Shown one piece after another: positions 34,035-42,926 of a stretch of 62,426 nucleotides of DNA (position 1 is its first letter; each line of letters starts with the position of its first letter). The DNA is from Streptomyces sp. I05A-00742. GTDB taxonomy: Bacteria > Actinomycetota > Actinomycetes > Streptomycetales > Streptomycetaceae. The stretch is taken from contig NZ_JABETO010000022.1 in NCBI RefSeq assembly GCF_013055795.1, forward strand, positions 40,201 through 102,626. The letters run 5' to 3'. The position numbers and the translations under genes were made by a program. The notes under the pieces were generated by a model that was given only the letters and a program-made list of their open reading frames with translations, made no database searches and was not told the DNA's origin.

Positions 34035-34766
34035 GTGAGCCAGCCTGAGATGCAGCCCGAGGGGCTCCCCAAGGAGCAGGACGGGAGGCACCGGGGAGAC
34101 CTGCGCGGCCGGACCTTCCCGCTCGGCGACTGGGGGGAGCCCGCTCAACGGCTCGACGAGCTGTACCGGTGGGTGGAGAGCGGCGCGCTCGTCCTCGCCG
34201 ACTGGTACTTGGCCGACCGGGCCTGGAAACGCCGTTGGGCCCGCGCCCTCCGGATGGCCGCCGCGGTCTTCGCCGTGGTGGGGGCGGCCCTGCCGCTGCT
34301 GGAGCTGACGAAGGCGATCCGCACGGGGTCCACCTGGGCGTTCCTCGCCCTGCTGGGCGCCGTCGCCTGCGTCGCCTGCGACCGCTACTTCGGCCTGACG
34401 ACGGGCTGGATGCGGGCGGTGTCGACCGCGCAGGCCGTGCAACGCAGGCTGGAGGCGCTCCAGTTCGACTGGGCGTCCGAGTGCGTGCGCGAGGTGCTGG
34501 GCCCGACCGAGGGCACGGCCAGCGAGGCGGCGGAGCGCTGTCTGACCGTACTGCGCCGCTTCTCCGAGGACGTCTCGGAGCTCGTCCGGGCCGAGACCGC
34601 CGACTGGATGGTCGAGTTCCGGGCGGGCCCCGCGCCCCTGCTGACGCAGTCGCTGGTCACCTGGGGCCCCCGGGGCGAGAACGGCGGCCCCGTCGGCCGG
34701 TTCCCGCTGCCGCCCGGCTCCCGGCCGAACATGCCCCGGCAGCGCCCGCCGGAGTCGCCCCGCTAG
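34035..34766 (+). CDS. SLATT-domain-like (DUF4231-type) two-helix membrane protein
   Basis: A 243-residue protein with a soluble N-terminus, two close transmembrane helices (about 74-91 and 99-116) and a helical cytosolic C-terminal region ending in a Pro/Arg-rich tail. WYLADRAWKRRWARALRMAA before the first helix is typical of SLATT proteins, the two-helix pore-type effectors named from association with SMODS nucleotidyltransferases and SLOG proteins. Here no nucleotidyltransferase, SLOG or other defence gene adjoins it; it sits by purD in core sequence. GTG start at 34035 with a GGGAGTGCAG leader. A housekeeping role is possible. Confidence 0.68.
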   Translation: MSQPEMQPEGLPKEQDGRHRGDLRGRTFPLGDWGEPAQRLDELYRWVESGALVLADWYLADRAWKRRWARALRMAAAVFAVVGAALPLLELTKAIRTGSTWAFLALLGAVACVACDRYFGLTTGWMRAVSTAQAVQRRLEALQFDWASECVREVLGPTEGTASEAAERCLTVLRRFSEDVSELVRAETADWMVEFRAGPAPLLTQSLVTWGPRGENGGPVGRFPLPPGSRPNMPRQRPPESPR

Positions 34767-34774
34767 CCCTGCCC

Positions 34775-34816
34775 GAGTGCGGCCCGGTACGGCACAGCCC
34801 GTACCGGGCCGCACTC
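34775..34816. terminator. Strong bidirectional terminator between convergent genes
   Basis: GAGTGCGGCCCGGTACGG pairs perfectly over 18 bp with its complement ending at 34816, around the loop CACAGC. It separates the SLATT-type gene from the gene at 34835. Confidence 0.92.
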
Positions 34817-34834
34817 CGTCGCGCCGGCGGCCGT

Positions 34835-35485
34835 TCAGCTGAACACGATCATCGAGCCCTGCCCCAGACTGCGGGTGACCGCCGCGTGCAGACCCAGCCA
34901 GACATGCCGCTCACGCGCGAAGGGGCTGTCGTCCGCCGGACCGGGCACGGCCCGCTCGTCCAGCGCCGTCGGCCGCCGCGGAGCCGCGGGCGCGGCGGGC
35001 GGGTTGTCCGGATCGATGCCCAGCACCGGCGCCACCGTGTGGAGTTCGCGCAGCAATCCATGGCTGGATCCCAACGGTCCGCCGCCTTCGAGAAGTTCGT
35101 CGCTGGTCAGCGGGTGGGCGAAGTCGACGGGCACATAGGCGCCCGCGTGGTCGTAGTGCCACACCAGGTGCGACTGCTGGGCGGTGGTCTCGAACATCTC
35201 CAGCAACTGCTCGTAGTCCCCGCCCAGTTCGTCGACCGGGGTGACGGTCAGGCCGCACAGGTTGAGCAGGTGGGCGCGGCGCAGGAAGTGGAGCGCGTCG
35301 TAGTCGAAGCCCGCGACCGGCGCCACGTCCCCGGAGAGGCCCGGCATATAGCCGAAGACGGGGACGGGCGGCAGTCCGGCCTCGCCGAGCGCCTTGTCGT
35401 AGGCGGCGATCTCTTCGGCGAAGGGATTGTCGGGGCTGTGGCACAGCACGTCGACGAGGGGGACAAGCCAGAGGTCACAGGCCAC
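34835..35485 (-). CDS. Conserved hypothetical protein, unknown function
   Basis: A 216-residue acidic soluble protein. It begins MACDLWLVPLVDVLCHSPDNPF and has an aromatic, His-containing middle (SHLVWHYDHAGAYVPVDFAHPL) that could be a binding surface. Residues about 155-190 are a Pro/Ala-rich linker before a short C-terminal helix. No signal peptide or transmembrane segment. GTG start at 35485. Codon usage fits the neighbours. I do not recognise the family and give no function. The terminator at 34775-34816 supports it as the end of a real transcription unit. Confidence 0.72.
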   Translation of the reverse strand: MACDLWLVPLVDVLCHSPDNPFAEEIAAYDKALGEAGLPPVPVFGYMPGLSGDVAPVAGFDYDALHFLRRAHLLNLCGLTVTPVDELGGDYEQLLEMFETTAQQSHLVWHYDHAGAYVPVDFAHPLTSDELLEGGGPLGSSHGLLRELHTVAPVLGIDPDNPPAAPAAPRRPTALDERAVPGPADDSPFARERHVWLGLHAAVTRSLGQGSMIVFS

Positions 35486-35612
35486 GTGAGCTCACTCTCG
35501 TATGCGCCTTCAGTGCGATGGTCGGGCCAGAGTAGTGCCGCTCAGCTGGTTGTCACACAGGGGCGACGGACATGGCCGGGCGGATTCCGTCCGGTTTCGG
35601 GCACCACCGGGT

Positions 35613-38081
35613 TCACGCCCCTCGGCGCACGTCCCACACCCAGGCGCCTCCCACGCGCCGCCCTTCCTTACCGGTCAGCCGTTCGAGGGTTTCGCGCAGC
35701 GGAGCGACGTTGTCCTGCGGCGCGAGGACGATCGCGTCCGCCCGCCAGGCGGTGAGGTCCCGGCCGAACTCCCGGCGGACGGCTTCGTCGACGTCCGCCG
35801 GGCGGCCGGTGTCGTGGACGTTCTTCAGGAGGGTGGCGGTCGGCGTGGGCACCGGCCCGTAGATCCCGTTCCGGTCCGGCCCGTCGGGCCCGTTGAAGTA
35901 GCCGCCGGGCAGGGCGAAGCCGAACCCCGCCCGGATCTGCCAGCGCAGCCCGGCGACCTCCCCCGGGTCGGGCACCGGCACGGGCACCAGCGCCCGACCG
36001 GGCCGGACGTACTCCCGCCACTGCCCGTCCGCGACGAACGCCGGCACCGGCTCGCGCTCGGCGGTCCGGTACGGCGTCGGCACCAGCGGCACCAGGGCCG
36101 CGGCGAACGCCGCCCAGCCCAGCAGCCGGCGGGAGCTGCCGCGCTCGTCGCGCGGCCCGCGCGCCGCCAGCCGGTCGCAGCCCAGGGCGAGGAGGATGCC
36201 GAGGGCCGGGACGCAGATCATGGCCGTGCGGGACTCGATGACGGACTCGAAGAGCGGCATCCGGTCCACGACGCGCCACGGGCCGGGCAGCGTGTGGTCG
36301 GTGCCCGGCAGCGGGACGTCCCGCCCGAGCGACAGCGCGGCGGCGGCCAGCGCGGTGAACCCCAGGGCGCGGACCTGCGGCCGGTCCCGCAGCCGGACGA
36401 CGAGGGCGATCGCCAGCAGCACGAGCGGCCAGCCGAAGAAGGCGTTCTCCTCGGTCCTGTTGGGGGACAGCGACGCGGCGATCCCCTCGTCCCCGGCCAG
36501 TGACCGGGTGGCGAACTCCAGCAGGGCGAACGGATGGTTGCCGACCTCTCCGTGCAGCACGCTGTGGTAGCTCTGCGCCCCGAAGAACTGCCGGGCCAGC
36601 GGCACGATCACCAGGGGCACGGCCACCAGCACCGCCACGCCGAGACCGCGCAGCAGCGGCCGGGCGGCCTCCCGCGCCGCGCCGGGGGCGGCGACGGCGT
36701 ACCCGAAGGCGAAGAGCAGCAGACCGGTCGCGGCCAGCAGCAGCGCCTCCTCGCCCAGGAAGACCTGGTAGGTGACGAGGACGCCGAGCACGGCGCCGTC
36801 GCGCACGGTCCGCCCGTCCCCGCACAGGCGCAGCGCCCGGTCGACGATCAGCGGAATCACGAACAGCACCGCGAAGTTGGGGTGCGCGGTGCCGTGCGAG
36901 ACCATCGGCGGCGCGAAGGCGCAGAACCCGCCGCCCAGCACCGCCGCCCACCGCGAGCGGACGAATCGCTTGGCCAGCAGCCAGTACCAGGCCCAGGCGG
37001 TCCCGGCCAGCCCGCCGGTGAGCACCACCGCCCAGGTGACGTGCGCGCCCAGGGCCAGGGTCAGCGGGGTGAGGGGGACGGAGACGCCCAGCATGGCCGT
37101 GTTCGCCATGAGGTTGACGCCGAAGGGATGGTTCTGGAGGTCGGTGAAGAACGGGTCGCGCAGGTGGACGACGTTGTCCGCGGTGACCGCGTAGAACCAC
37201 TCCCACTGCTGCTGGTCGGACTCCGAGTCGACGAGGTAGGCGGTGCCGGGCCCCTCCCACAGCCCGCCGTACAGGAAGAGGGCGAGGAGCAGGAAGAGGA
37301 CGGCGGCGAGCGGCCCGGACGGCCGGACCGCCCGGGCCCGCAGGCGCAGCAGGTCGCCGAGGACGGCGGCGTACGCCAACGGGCGCAGCTTGGAGCCGGG
37401 CCGGTGGTCCCAGCGGACCGGCACCTCCGCGATCTCCCAGCCGTGCCGGCGGAAGAAGCACAGGACCTCGATGTCGAAGGCCCAGCCATTCAGCCGGGCC
37501 GCGGCGAAGGCCTCGCGCACCCGCTCGCCGTCGAAGAGCTTGAACCCGCACTGGGTGTCCCGCACCCCGGGCACGGCCACGGCGCGTATCAGCCCGGCGC
37601 CCGCCCGGCCCAGGGCCTCGCGCACGGGGTGCTGGGGCGTCCCTATGCGCGAGCCGGGGAGCGCCCGCGAGCCGACGGCCGCGGCGGCGCCCCCGTCCAG
37701 CCGGCGTGCCAGGAGCGCCAGTTCCTCCATGGGCGTCGCCAGGTCCGCGTCGGTGACCAGCACGCGCCGGCCCCGCGAGGCCAGGACGCCGGTGCGGACG
37801 GCGTGCCCCTTCCCGCGGTTGGCGGGCGAGCCGAGCGGCCGGACGCGCGGCTCCTCGGCGGCGGCCGTCCGGATCACGTCGGCCGTGCCGTCCGTCGACC
37901 CGTCGTCGACGACGATCAGCTCCCAGGTGACCGCCTCCAGCGTCTCCAAGTGGGTCCGGATCGCCTTGAGGCTGGGGGCGAGCCGGTCTTCCTCGTTGTA
38001 GGCCGGAACGACCACGGACAGGTCGACGGTGCCGTCGTGCTCCCCCTGGGGAGGCCGCGGTGGTTCGCTCTTGGACGTCAT
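35613..38081 (-). CDS. GT2 glycosyltransferase fused to a large membrane domain
   Basis: An 822-residue fusion. Residues about 20-260 are a family 2 glycosyltransferase of the dolichyl/polyprenyl-phosphate type: VVVPAYNEEDRL, VVDDGSTDGT, the metal-binding TDADLATPM, then DTQCGFKLF and GWAFDIEVLCF, as in Alg5/DPM enzymes. The remaining 550 residues have about ten or eleven transmembrane helices and a C-terminal extracytoplasmic portion, like GT-C or YfhO-type membrane glycosyltransferases. The likely job is to make a polyprenyl-phosphate sugar and pass it to an outer-surface acceptor, both steps in one chain. The acceptor is unknown. Confidence 0.85.
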   Translation of the reverse strand: MTSKSEPPRPPQGEHDGTVDLSVVVPAYNEEDRLAPSLKAIRTHLETLEAVTWELIVVDDGSTDGTADVIRTAAAEEPRVRPLGSPANRGKGHAVRTGVLASRGRRVLVTDADLATPMEELALLARRLDGGAAAAVGSRALPGSRIGTPQHPVREALGRAGAGLIRAVAVPGVRDTQCGFKLFDGERVREAFAAARLNGWAFDIEVLCFFRRHGWEIAEVPVRWDHRPGSKLRPLAYAAVLGDLLRLRARAVRPSGPLAAVLFLLLALFLYGGLWEGPGTAYLVDSESDQQQWEWFYAVTADNVVHLRDPFFTDLQNHPFGVNLMANTAMLGVSVPLTPLTLALGAHVTWAVVLTGGLAGTAWAWYWLLAKRFVRSRWAAVLGGGFCAFAPPMVSHGTAHPNFAVLFVIPLIVDRALRLCGDGRTVRDGAVLGVLVTYQVFLGEEALLLAATGLLLFAFGYAVAAPGAAREAARPLLRGLGVAVLVAVPLVIVPLARQFFGAQSYHSVLHGEVGNHPFALLEFATRSLAGDEGIAASLSPNRTEENAFFGWPLVLLAIALVVRLRDRPQVRALGFTALAAAALSLGRDVPLPGTDHTLPGPWRVVDRMPLFESVIESRTAMICVPALGILLALGCDRLAARGPRDERGSSRRLLGWAAFAAALVPLVPTPYRTAEREPVPAFVADGQWREYVRPGRALVPVPVPDPGEVAGLRWQIRAGFGFALPGGYFNGPDGPDRNGIYGPVPTPTATLLKNVHDTGRPADVDEAVRREFGRDLTAWRADAIVLAPQDNVAPLRETLERLTGKEGRRVGGAWVWDVRRGA

Positions 38082-38209
38082 GTCATCAAGACGCGACGAG
38101 AGATCGATGGGTTATGCACATAATTCCGACTTCCCCGCACGAGTGGCCAGAAATACCCCAGTGACGGTGGTCACCCGGGCCGCGCGCCTCCGTGATCCGG
38201 ACGGTTCCG

Positions 38210-38881
38210 TCAGCCCGTGAGAGATCTGATGAGCGTCATCGCGTGCGTGTTGTAACCGGTGACGATCCGCTGCACCGACCCCGCCTCCTGCCGGGCGAGC
38301 GCGTCCACCATCTCGATGTGGCCGCACCACAGCCTCCCGCGCAGATCGCCGACCCGGCGCAGCAGCGGGACCATGAAGACCCAGCACTGCACGCGCACCC
38401 GGTCCAGGAAGTCGGAGATGTACGGGTTGCCGACGAGAGCCGCGAATTCGCGCCAGAACCGCAGGTCGTAGCCGATGAGGATGTCGAGGTCGCCGGCGTT
38501 GGCCGCGCGGGACGCCTCTTCCGCCCGGCGCCGGACGGAGGCCAGGACGGCCGGGGTGGCGGCGCCCAGGGCCTGGTCGGTGGCGTGCCGGAACATGCCC
38601 TCCAGCATCATCGTGCGGGCCTCGACCATGGCCAGGAAGTCCGCGTACGAGAACTCCCGCACCCGGTAGCCCTTGTGCAGCTCGACGTGGAGCAGCCCCT
38701 GGGAGCAGAGGTCGAGCAGCGCCTCGCGGACCGGGGTGGCCGAGACGCCGTAGCTCTCGGCTATCTCCTTGACGGTGAACTGCCGTCCCGCCGGGAGCCT
38801 GCCCGCGATGACCTCCTCGCGCAGGGCGTCGGCGATCTGGGAGCGCAGCGTCGTGCGCTTGACAGCGTCGCTGCCGGGCAT
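38210..38881 (-). CDS. GntR family transcriptional regulator (FCD type)
   Basis: A 223-residue regulator with an N-terminal winged helix (LRSQIADALREEVIAGRLPAG, FTVKEIAESYGVSATPVREAL) and a helical FCD ligand domain whose metal-binding residues fall around DLRFWREFAALVGN and CGHIEMVDAL. FadR-like GntR proteins sense organic acids. The ATG at 38881 is chosen because upstream sequence is the terminator of the next gene. It probably controls the adjacent aminotransferase. It is transcribed alone, downstream of a strong hairpin. Confidence 0.93.
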   Translation of the reverse strand: MPGSDAVKRTTLRSQIADALREEVIAGRLPAGRQFTVKEIAESYGVSATPVREALLDLCSQGLLHVELHKGYRVREFSYADFLAMVEARTMMLEGMFRHATDQALGAATPAVLASVRRRAEEASRAANAGDLDILIGYDLRFWREFAALVGNPYISDFLDRVRVQCWVFMVPLLRRVGDLRGRLWCGHIEMVDALARQEAGSVQRIVTGYNTHAMTLIRSLTG

Positions 38882-38922
38882 GGTCTCCGTCTCCCCTTCC
38901 GTGGCCGCGCGCCAGCGCGCGA

Positions 38923-38954
38923 ACGGCCCTCGCAACAAGATAGGCGAGGGCCGT
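38923..38954 (-). terminator. Terminator between the aminotransferase and gntR
   Basis: ACGGCCCTCGC and GCGAGGGCCGT form a perfect 11-bp stem with a 10-nt loop after the aminotransferase stop. Confidence 0.85.
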
Positions 38955-39012
38955 CGGGGAGCGTACCGGCCCGGGGGCCGGCGGACCGCGGCCGGGCGGG
39001 GCGGCCGCGGGT

Positions 39013-40368
39013 TCAGACGGTGTGGGCGTCGGCCACCGTGAGCGCCTCGTCCAGCAGGGCGAGCCCGGTCTTGGCCTCGGCCTCCGTGATGGTGCACGGG
39101 GGGACGACGTGGGTGCGGTTCATGTTCACGAACGGCCACAGGCCCAGGCTGCGGCAGGCCGCGGAGAACGCGACCATCGGGGCGTTGGCCCCGCCCGAGG
39201 CGTTGTACGGGACGAGGGGTTCCCGCGTGGCGCGGTCGCGCACCAGCTCCAGCGCCCAGAAGACGCCGGTGCCGCGGACCTCGCCCACCGAGGGGTGGCG
39301 CCCGGCGAGCTCCCGCAGCCCGGGGCCGAGCACGTCCTCGCCGATACGGGCCGCGTTCTCCACGATGCCCTCCTCGGCCATCGCGGTGATCGTCGCCACG
39401 GCGGCGGCGCAGGCCAGGGGGTGCCCGGAGTACGTCAGACCGCCCGGGTAGGCCCGCTCGTCGAAGGTGGCGGCGATCTCCGCCGAGATCGCCACGCCGC
39501 CGAGCGGCACATAGCCGGAGTTGACCCCCTTGGCGAAGGTCAGCAGGTCCGGCGTGACGTCCCAGTGGTCGGCGGCGAACCAGCGTCCGGTGCGGCCGAA
39601 GCCGGCCATGACCTCGTCGAGGACGAACACGATGCCGTAACGGTCGCAGATCTCCCGCACCCCGGGCAGATAGCCGGGCGGCGGCAGCATGATCCCCGCC
39701 GTGCCGGGGACCGTCTCCAGGACGATCGCGGCGACGGTCTGCGGCCCCTCGAAGACCAGGGTGTCCTCCAGGTGCCGCAGGGCGCGCTCGCACTCCTGCT
39801 CCTCGGTCTCCGCGTGGAACGGCGAGCGGTAGAGGAACGGCGCCCAGAAGTGCACCACCCCGGCCGACGCGGTGTCGGAGGCCCAGCGCCGCGGGTCGCC
39901 GGTGAGGTTGATCGCGACGGCGGTCGCGCCGTGGTACGAGCGGTAGGCGCTGAGCACCTTGGGGCGGCCGGTGTGCAGCCGGGCCATACGGACGGCGTTC
40001 TCGACCGCCTCCGCGCCGCCGTTGGTGAAGAAGATCTTGTCCAGGTCGCCGGGGGTCCGCTCGGCGATCAGCCGGGCCGCCTCCGCGCGCACGTCGACGG
40101 CGAAGCCGGGCGCGATCGTGCACAGCCGGCCGGCCTGTTCCTGGATCGCCGCGACGACCTTGGGGTGCTGGTGGCCGATGTTGGTGTTGACCAGCTGGGA
40201 GGAGAAGTCGAGATAGCGGTTGCCGTCGTGGTCCCAGAAGTACGAGCCCTCGGCACCCGCGACGGCGAGCGGGTCGATGAGGGCCTGGGCGGACCAGGAG
40301 TGGAAGACGTGTGCGCGGTCGGTGGCCTTGACGGCGGCACCACGGGACGGATCGGGCTGCGTGCTCAC
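39013..40368 (-). CDS. Class III PLP-dependent aminotransferase
   Basis: A 451-residue omega-amino acid aminotransferase. Motifs include the cofactor-phosphate segment FTNGGAEAVENAVRMAR, the Asp motif VFVLDEVMAGFGRTGRW and the Schiff-base lysine in LLTFAKGVNSGYVPLGGV. Closest in style to taurine- or beta-alanine-pyruvate and 4-aminobutyrate aminotransferases; the exact amine donor cannot be read from sequence. GTG start at 40368 (VSTQPDPS) gives the family length; sequence upstream is not conserved-looking. The GntR gene downstream suggests substrate-induced control. Confidence 0.92.
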   Translation of the reverse strand: MSTQPDPSRGAAVKATDRAHVFHSWSAQALIDPLAVAGAEGSYFWDHDGNRYLDFSSQLVNTNIGHQHPKVVAAIQEQAGRLCTIAPGFAVDVRAEAARLIAERTPGDLDKIFFTNGGAEAVENAVRMARLHTGRPKVLSAYRSYHGATAVAINLTGDPRRWASDTASAGVVHFWAPFLYRSPFHAETEEQECERALRHLEDTLVFEGPQTVAAIVLETVPGTAGIMLPPPGYLPGVREICDRYGIVFVLDEVMAGFGRTGRWFAADHWDVTPDLLTFAKGVNSGYVPLGGVAISAEIAATFDERAYPGGLTYSGHPLACAAAVATITAMAEEGIVENAARIGEDVLGPGLRELAGRHPSVGEVRGTGVFWALELVRDRATREPLVPYNASGGANAPMVAFSAACRSLGLWPFVNMNRTHVVPPCTITEAEAKTGLALLDEALTVADAHTV

Positions 40369-40804
40369 GGGCGGCGACCTCGGCGGACTCGGCGGTTCTC
40401 TGACCTCGGCGGTTCTCTGACGGAGCGCCCCATGCCCTCGCGGGCCTCGGGGCTGTCCTGCGCTGACGCACGCCCAGCGTACGGTCCCCGCCCGGCCGGG
40501 GGCACCGGCACAGTGTCCGGAACCCGCCGCCCGCACCGACACAGTGCCGGTCCGGGGCGTCCCCCGACGGCACCGGAACCGTCCCCCGAATCGCCGTCCC
40601 GGAAATACCGATTCGCCTCGGTTTCCCATGCTACGTTCTTCGCCAGTTGCAGTGGTGGTACCCATATGACATGTGCGCCTGACGGTCTGTGACCTCGGGC
40701 GCACTTCTCTTTCCGGCCCTCCGGACTTCCCCCGGAACCCCCCAGTCCCACGGAATTCCGCACAGTGCGGCAATTCCGCGCACCCCACCTATCGAGGAGT
40801 CACC
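40369..40804. promoter_or_regulatory. Divergent control region, aminotransferase / cold-shock gene
   Basis: About 435 bp without a gene. It contains a direct repeat of CTCGGCGGTTCTCTGAC (40388-40404 and 40405-40421), the inverted pair CGAATCG/CGATTCG (40587-40615) that could bind the GntR protein, and CCGCAC-A-GTGCGG (40758-40770) in the cold-shock leader. The long leader fits cold-shock genes, whose mRNAs are structured. Confidence 0.45.
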
Positions 40805-41008
40805 TTGGCTACGGGCACCGTGAAATGGTTCAACTCGGAGAAGGGCTTCGGCTTCATCCAGCAGGACGGCGGCGGCGCCGACGTCTTCGCGCACTACTCC
40901 AACATCGCGACCACCGGCTTCCGTGAACTCACGGAGGGCCAGAAGGTCACCTTCGACATCACTCAGGGCCACAAGGGCCCGCAGGCCGAGAACATCTCTC
41001 CCGCCTGA
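40805..41008 (+). CDS. Cold-shock protein, CspA family
   Basis: A 67-residue single cold-shock domain: GTVKWFNSEKGFGFIQQDGG holds RNP1 (KGFGFI) and DVFAHYSNI holds RNP2. It binds single-stranded RNA and DNA and works as an RNA chaperone. The start is a TTG at 40805, judged from the GAGGAG site 7 nt upstream and the family N-terminus ATGTVKWF. It has its own terminator at 41046-41089. Confidence 0.96.
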   Translation: MATGTVKWFNSEKGFGFIQQDGGGADVFAHYSNIATTGFRELTEGQKVTFDITQGHKGPQAENISPA

Positions 41009-41045
41009 CCCGGGCCGGCGAGGGCAGCTGAGCACCCCGCCCCCC

Positions 41046-41089
41046 GAGGGCCGGAACCCCGTACTTTGACGCGCGGGGCTCCGGCCCTC
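41046..41089 (+). terminator. Terminator of the cold-shock gene
   Basis: GAGGGCCGGAACCCCG pairs with CGGGGCTCCGGCCCTC with one mismatch; a short T-containing tail follows. Confidence 0.85.
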
Positions 41090-41155
41090 TTGCCGTCCGG
41101 CTATCCTCCGGCTCTGGAACATCGGGGGAAAACGGGGGGAAGGAGTGCTGACGGC

Positions 41156-42865
41156 ATGGATGCCCTGTCGTCCGAAGACCCACGCACACTCGGCGCCTAC
41201 CGGCTGGTCGGCCGGCTCGGCGCGGGCGGCATGGGCCGGGTCTATCTGGCCCGATCGGACCGCGGCCGCACGGTCGCGGTCAAACTGGTGCAGCCGGATC
41301 TGGCCGGTCAGGAGGAGTTCCGCCGCCGCTTCCGGCGGGAGGTGCAGGCCGCCCGGCAGGTCGGCGGGGAGTGGACCGCGCCCGTGCTGGACGCGGACAC
41401 CGAGGCGGAGGTGCCCTGGGTCGCCACCGGTTACATCGCCGGTCCTTCCCTGCGGCAGGTCGTCGGGCAGGACTTCGGCCCGCTGCCCGAGCGCTCGGTC
41501 CGGATCCTGGCGGCCGGGCTCGCCCGCGCCCTCCAGGCCGTGCACGCCGCAGGGATCGTCCACCGCGACCTCAAGCCGTCCAACGTCCTGATCACGCTGG
41601 ACGGGCCGCGTGTCATCGACTTCGGCATCGCCCGGGCCCTGGAGGGGGTCGGCGAGGGCGACGGCCTCACCCGCACCGGCGCGGCCGTCGGCTCCCCCGG
41701 CTTCATGTCGCCCGAGCAGGTGCGCGGCCGGGAGGTCACCCCGGCCAGCGACGTCTTCTGCCTGGGCTCGGTGCTGGCCTACGCGGCCACGGGCCGGATG
41801 CCGTTCGGGACGAACGACAGTGGCGCCCACGCGCTGATGTTCCGGGTCGCGGAGGAGGATCCGGACCTCACCGGGGTTCCCGGGCCGCTGATCGCGCTGA
41901 TCACCGACTGCCTCGCCAAGGACCCGGCGGAGCGGCCCACCACCGAGCAGGTGCTGGAGCGGAGCGGGGTGGCGGAGGTCCTGGAGGACCTGGGTGGCGC
42001 CGAGCCGTGGCTGCCCGCCGGGCTCGTCGCCCAGCTGGGCCGGCACGCCGTGCAGCTGCTGAACGCCGAGGGGCCCGCCGAGGCGGCCGTCGCGTCCGGG
42101 GGCTCCATACCCGGCGCCGAGCCCCCCACCGACGCCGTCCCGGCACTGCCGCCGGCCCCGCCGGCCGACCCGCCGACCATGACGGCCGTCACCACGTCCA
42201 TCGGGCACACGCCCCCGCCTCCCCCGCCCGGCTACGGCTACCCGCAGCACCCCGGCCCGTACCCCGGCACACCGCCCTACGGCCACCCGCCGCCACCGCA
42301 ACGCCGGTCGCGCAAGCCCCTCGCCCTCGTCGCCATCGCCGCGGCGGGACTGCTGGCGGGGGCCGGAACCGTGTACATCATCAAGCACCGGGACTCGGAC
42401 GACACCGGCCGCGGCAGCGCCTCCTCCGCCCGGCCCAGCGCTCCGGCCACTCCCGGCCCCAGCCATGGGACCACTCCGCCGCCGACGCCCACAGCGCCCA
42501 CGACCGCTCCGACGGCCGGCGGGTTCGACGCGTACCGCGGCGTCTGGGAATCGAGCTTCGGCACCAACAACCGCACCCTTTACGTCTATTCGGGTATCGG
42601 CGGCGACCAGGCCGAGATCACGGGCACCGGCACGCTGGACGACGGCACCCGCTACAAGTGCGTCTGGCGGGCCTATGTGGAGAACAGCAGTTCCTCCCCG
42701 ATGCGCCTCGGCCCGTCCAAGGTCATGCAGGCCGAGCCCACCTCGGCCTGCCAGCCCGGTTCGGCCTCCACGTTGATCCTGCAGGACGACGGCCGGATGC
42801 GCCGCGAGTTCGTCGACTCCGGAACGAAGGACGCGGCGCTGACCTACAGCAGGAAGCAGCACTGA
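41156..42865 (+). CDS. Membrane-anchored Ser/Thr protein kinase (PknB-like)
   Basis: A 569-residue Hanks-type kinase. The glycine loop is GRLGAGGMGRVYLA, the ATP lysine is in VAVKLVQ, the catalytic loop is HRDLKPSNVLI, DFGIA and the SPEQV motif follow. A Pro-rich juxtamembrane linker (about 310-385) leads to one transmembrane helix (about 388-409), a Ser/Thr/Pro-rich spacer and a compact extracellular domain of roughly 100 residues with two cysteines (YKCVWRAY, SACQPG). The ATG at 41156 fits AAGGAG. No PASTA repeats, so the ligand differs from PknB. It is convergent with purA. Confidence 0.94.
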   Translation: MDALSSEDPRTLGAYRLVGRLGAGGMGRVYLARSDRGRTVAVKLVQPDLAGQEEFRRRFRREVQAARQVGGEWTAPVLDADTEAEVPWVATGYIAGPSLRQVVGQDFGPLPERSVRILAAGLARALQAVHAAGIVHRDLKPSNVLITLDGPRVIDFGIARALEGVGEGDGLTRTGAAVGSPGFMSPEQVRGREVTPASDVFCLGSVLAYAATGRMPFGTNDSGAHALMFRVAEEDPDLTGVPGPLIALITDCLAKDPAERPTTEQVLERSGVAEVLEDLGGAEPWLPAGLVAQLGRHAVQLLNAEGPAEAAVASGGSIPGAEPPTDAVPALPPAPPADPPTMTAVTTSIGHTPPPPPPGYGYPQHPGPYPGTPPYGHPPPPQRRSRKPLALVAIAAAGLLAGAGTVYIIKHRDSDDTGRGSASSARPSAPATPGPSHGTTPPPTPTAPTTAPTAGGFDAYRGVWESSFGTNNRTLYVYSGIGGDQAEITGTGTLDDGTRYKCVWRAYVENSSSSPMRLGPSKVMQAEPTSACQPGSASTLILQDDGRMRREFVDSGTKDAALTYSRKQH

Positions 42866-42871
42866 ACAACG

Positions 42872-42912
42872 GGAAGCGCCCCGGTGGTCCCATGGACCGC
42901 CGGGGTGCTTCC
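42872..42912. terminator. Bidirectional terminator between the kinase gene and purA
   Basis: GGAAGCGCCCCGGTGGTCC pairs with GGACCGCCGGGGTGCTTCC with few mismatches and a 3-nt loop, between convergent stop codons. Confidence 0.88.
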
Positions 42913-42926
42913 GCGTGCGAGGCGCG

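Noticed and set aside
38210..40573. A 787-residue reading of the GntR gene
   Set aside because: The frame continues upstream through a terminator and an aminotransferase on the same strand; the GntR family length starts at 38881.
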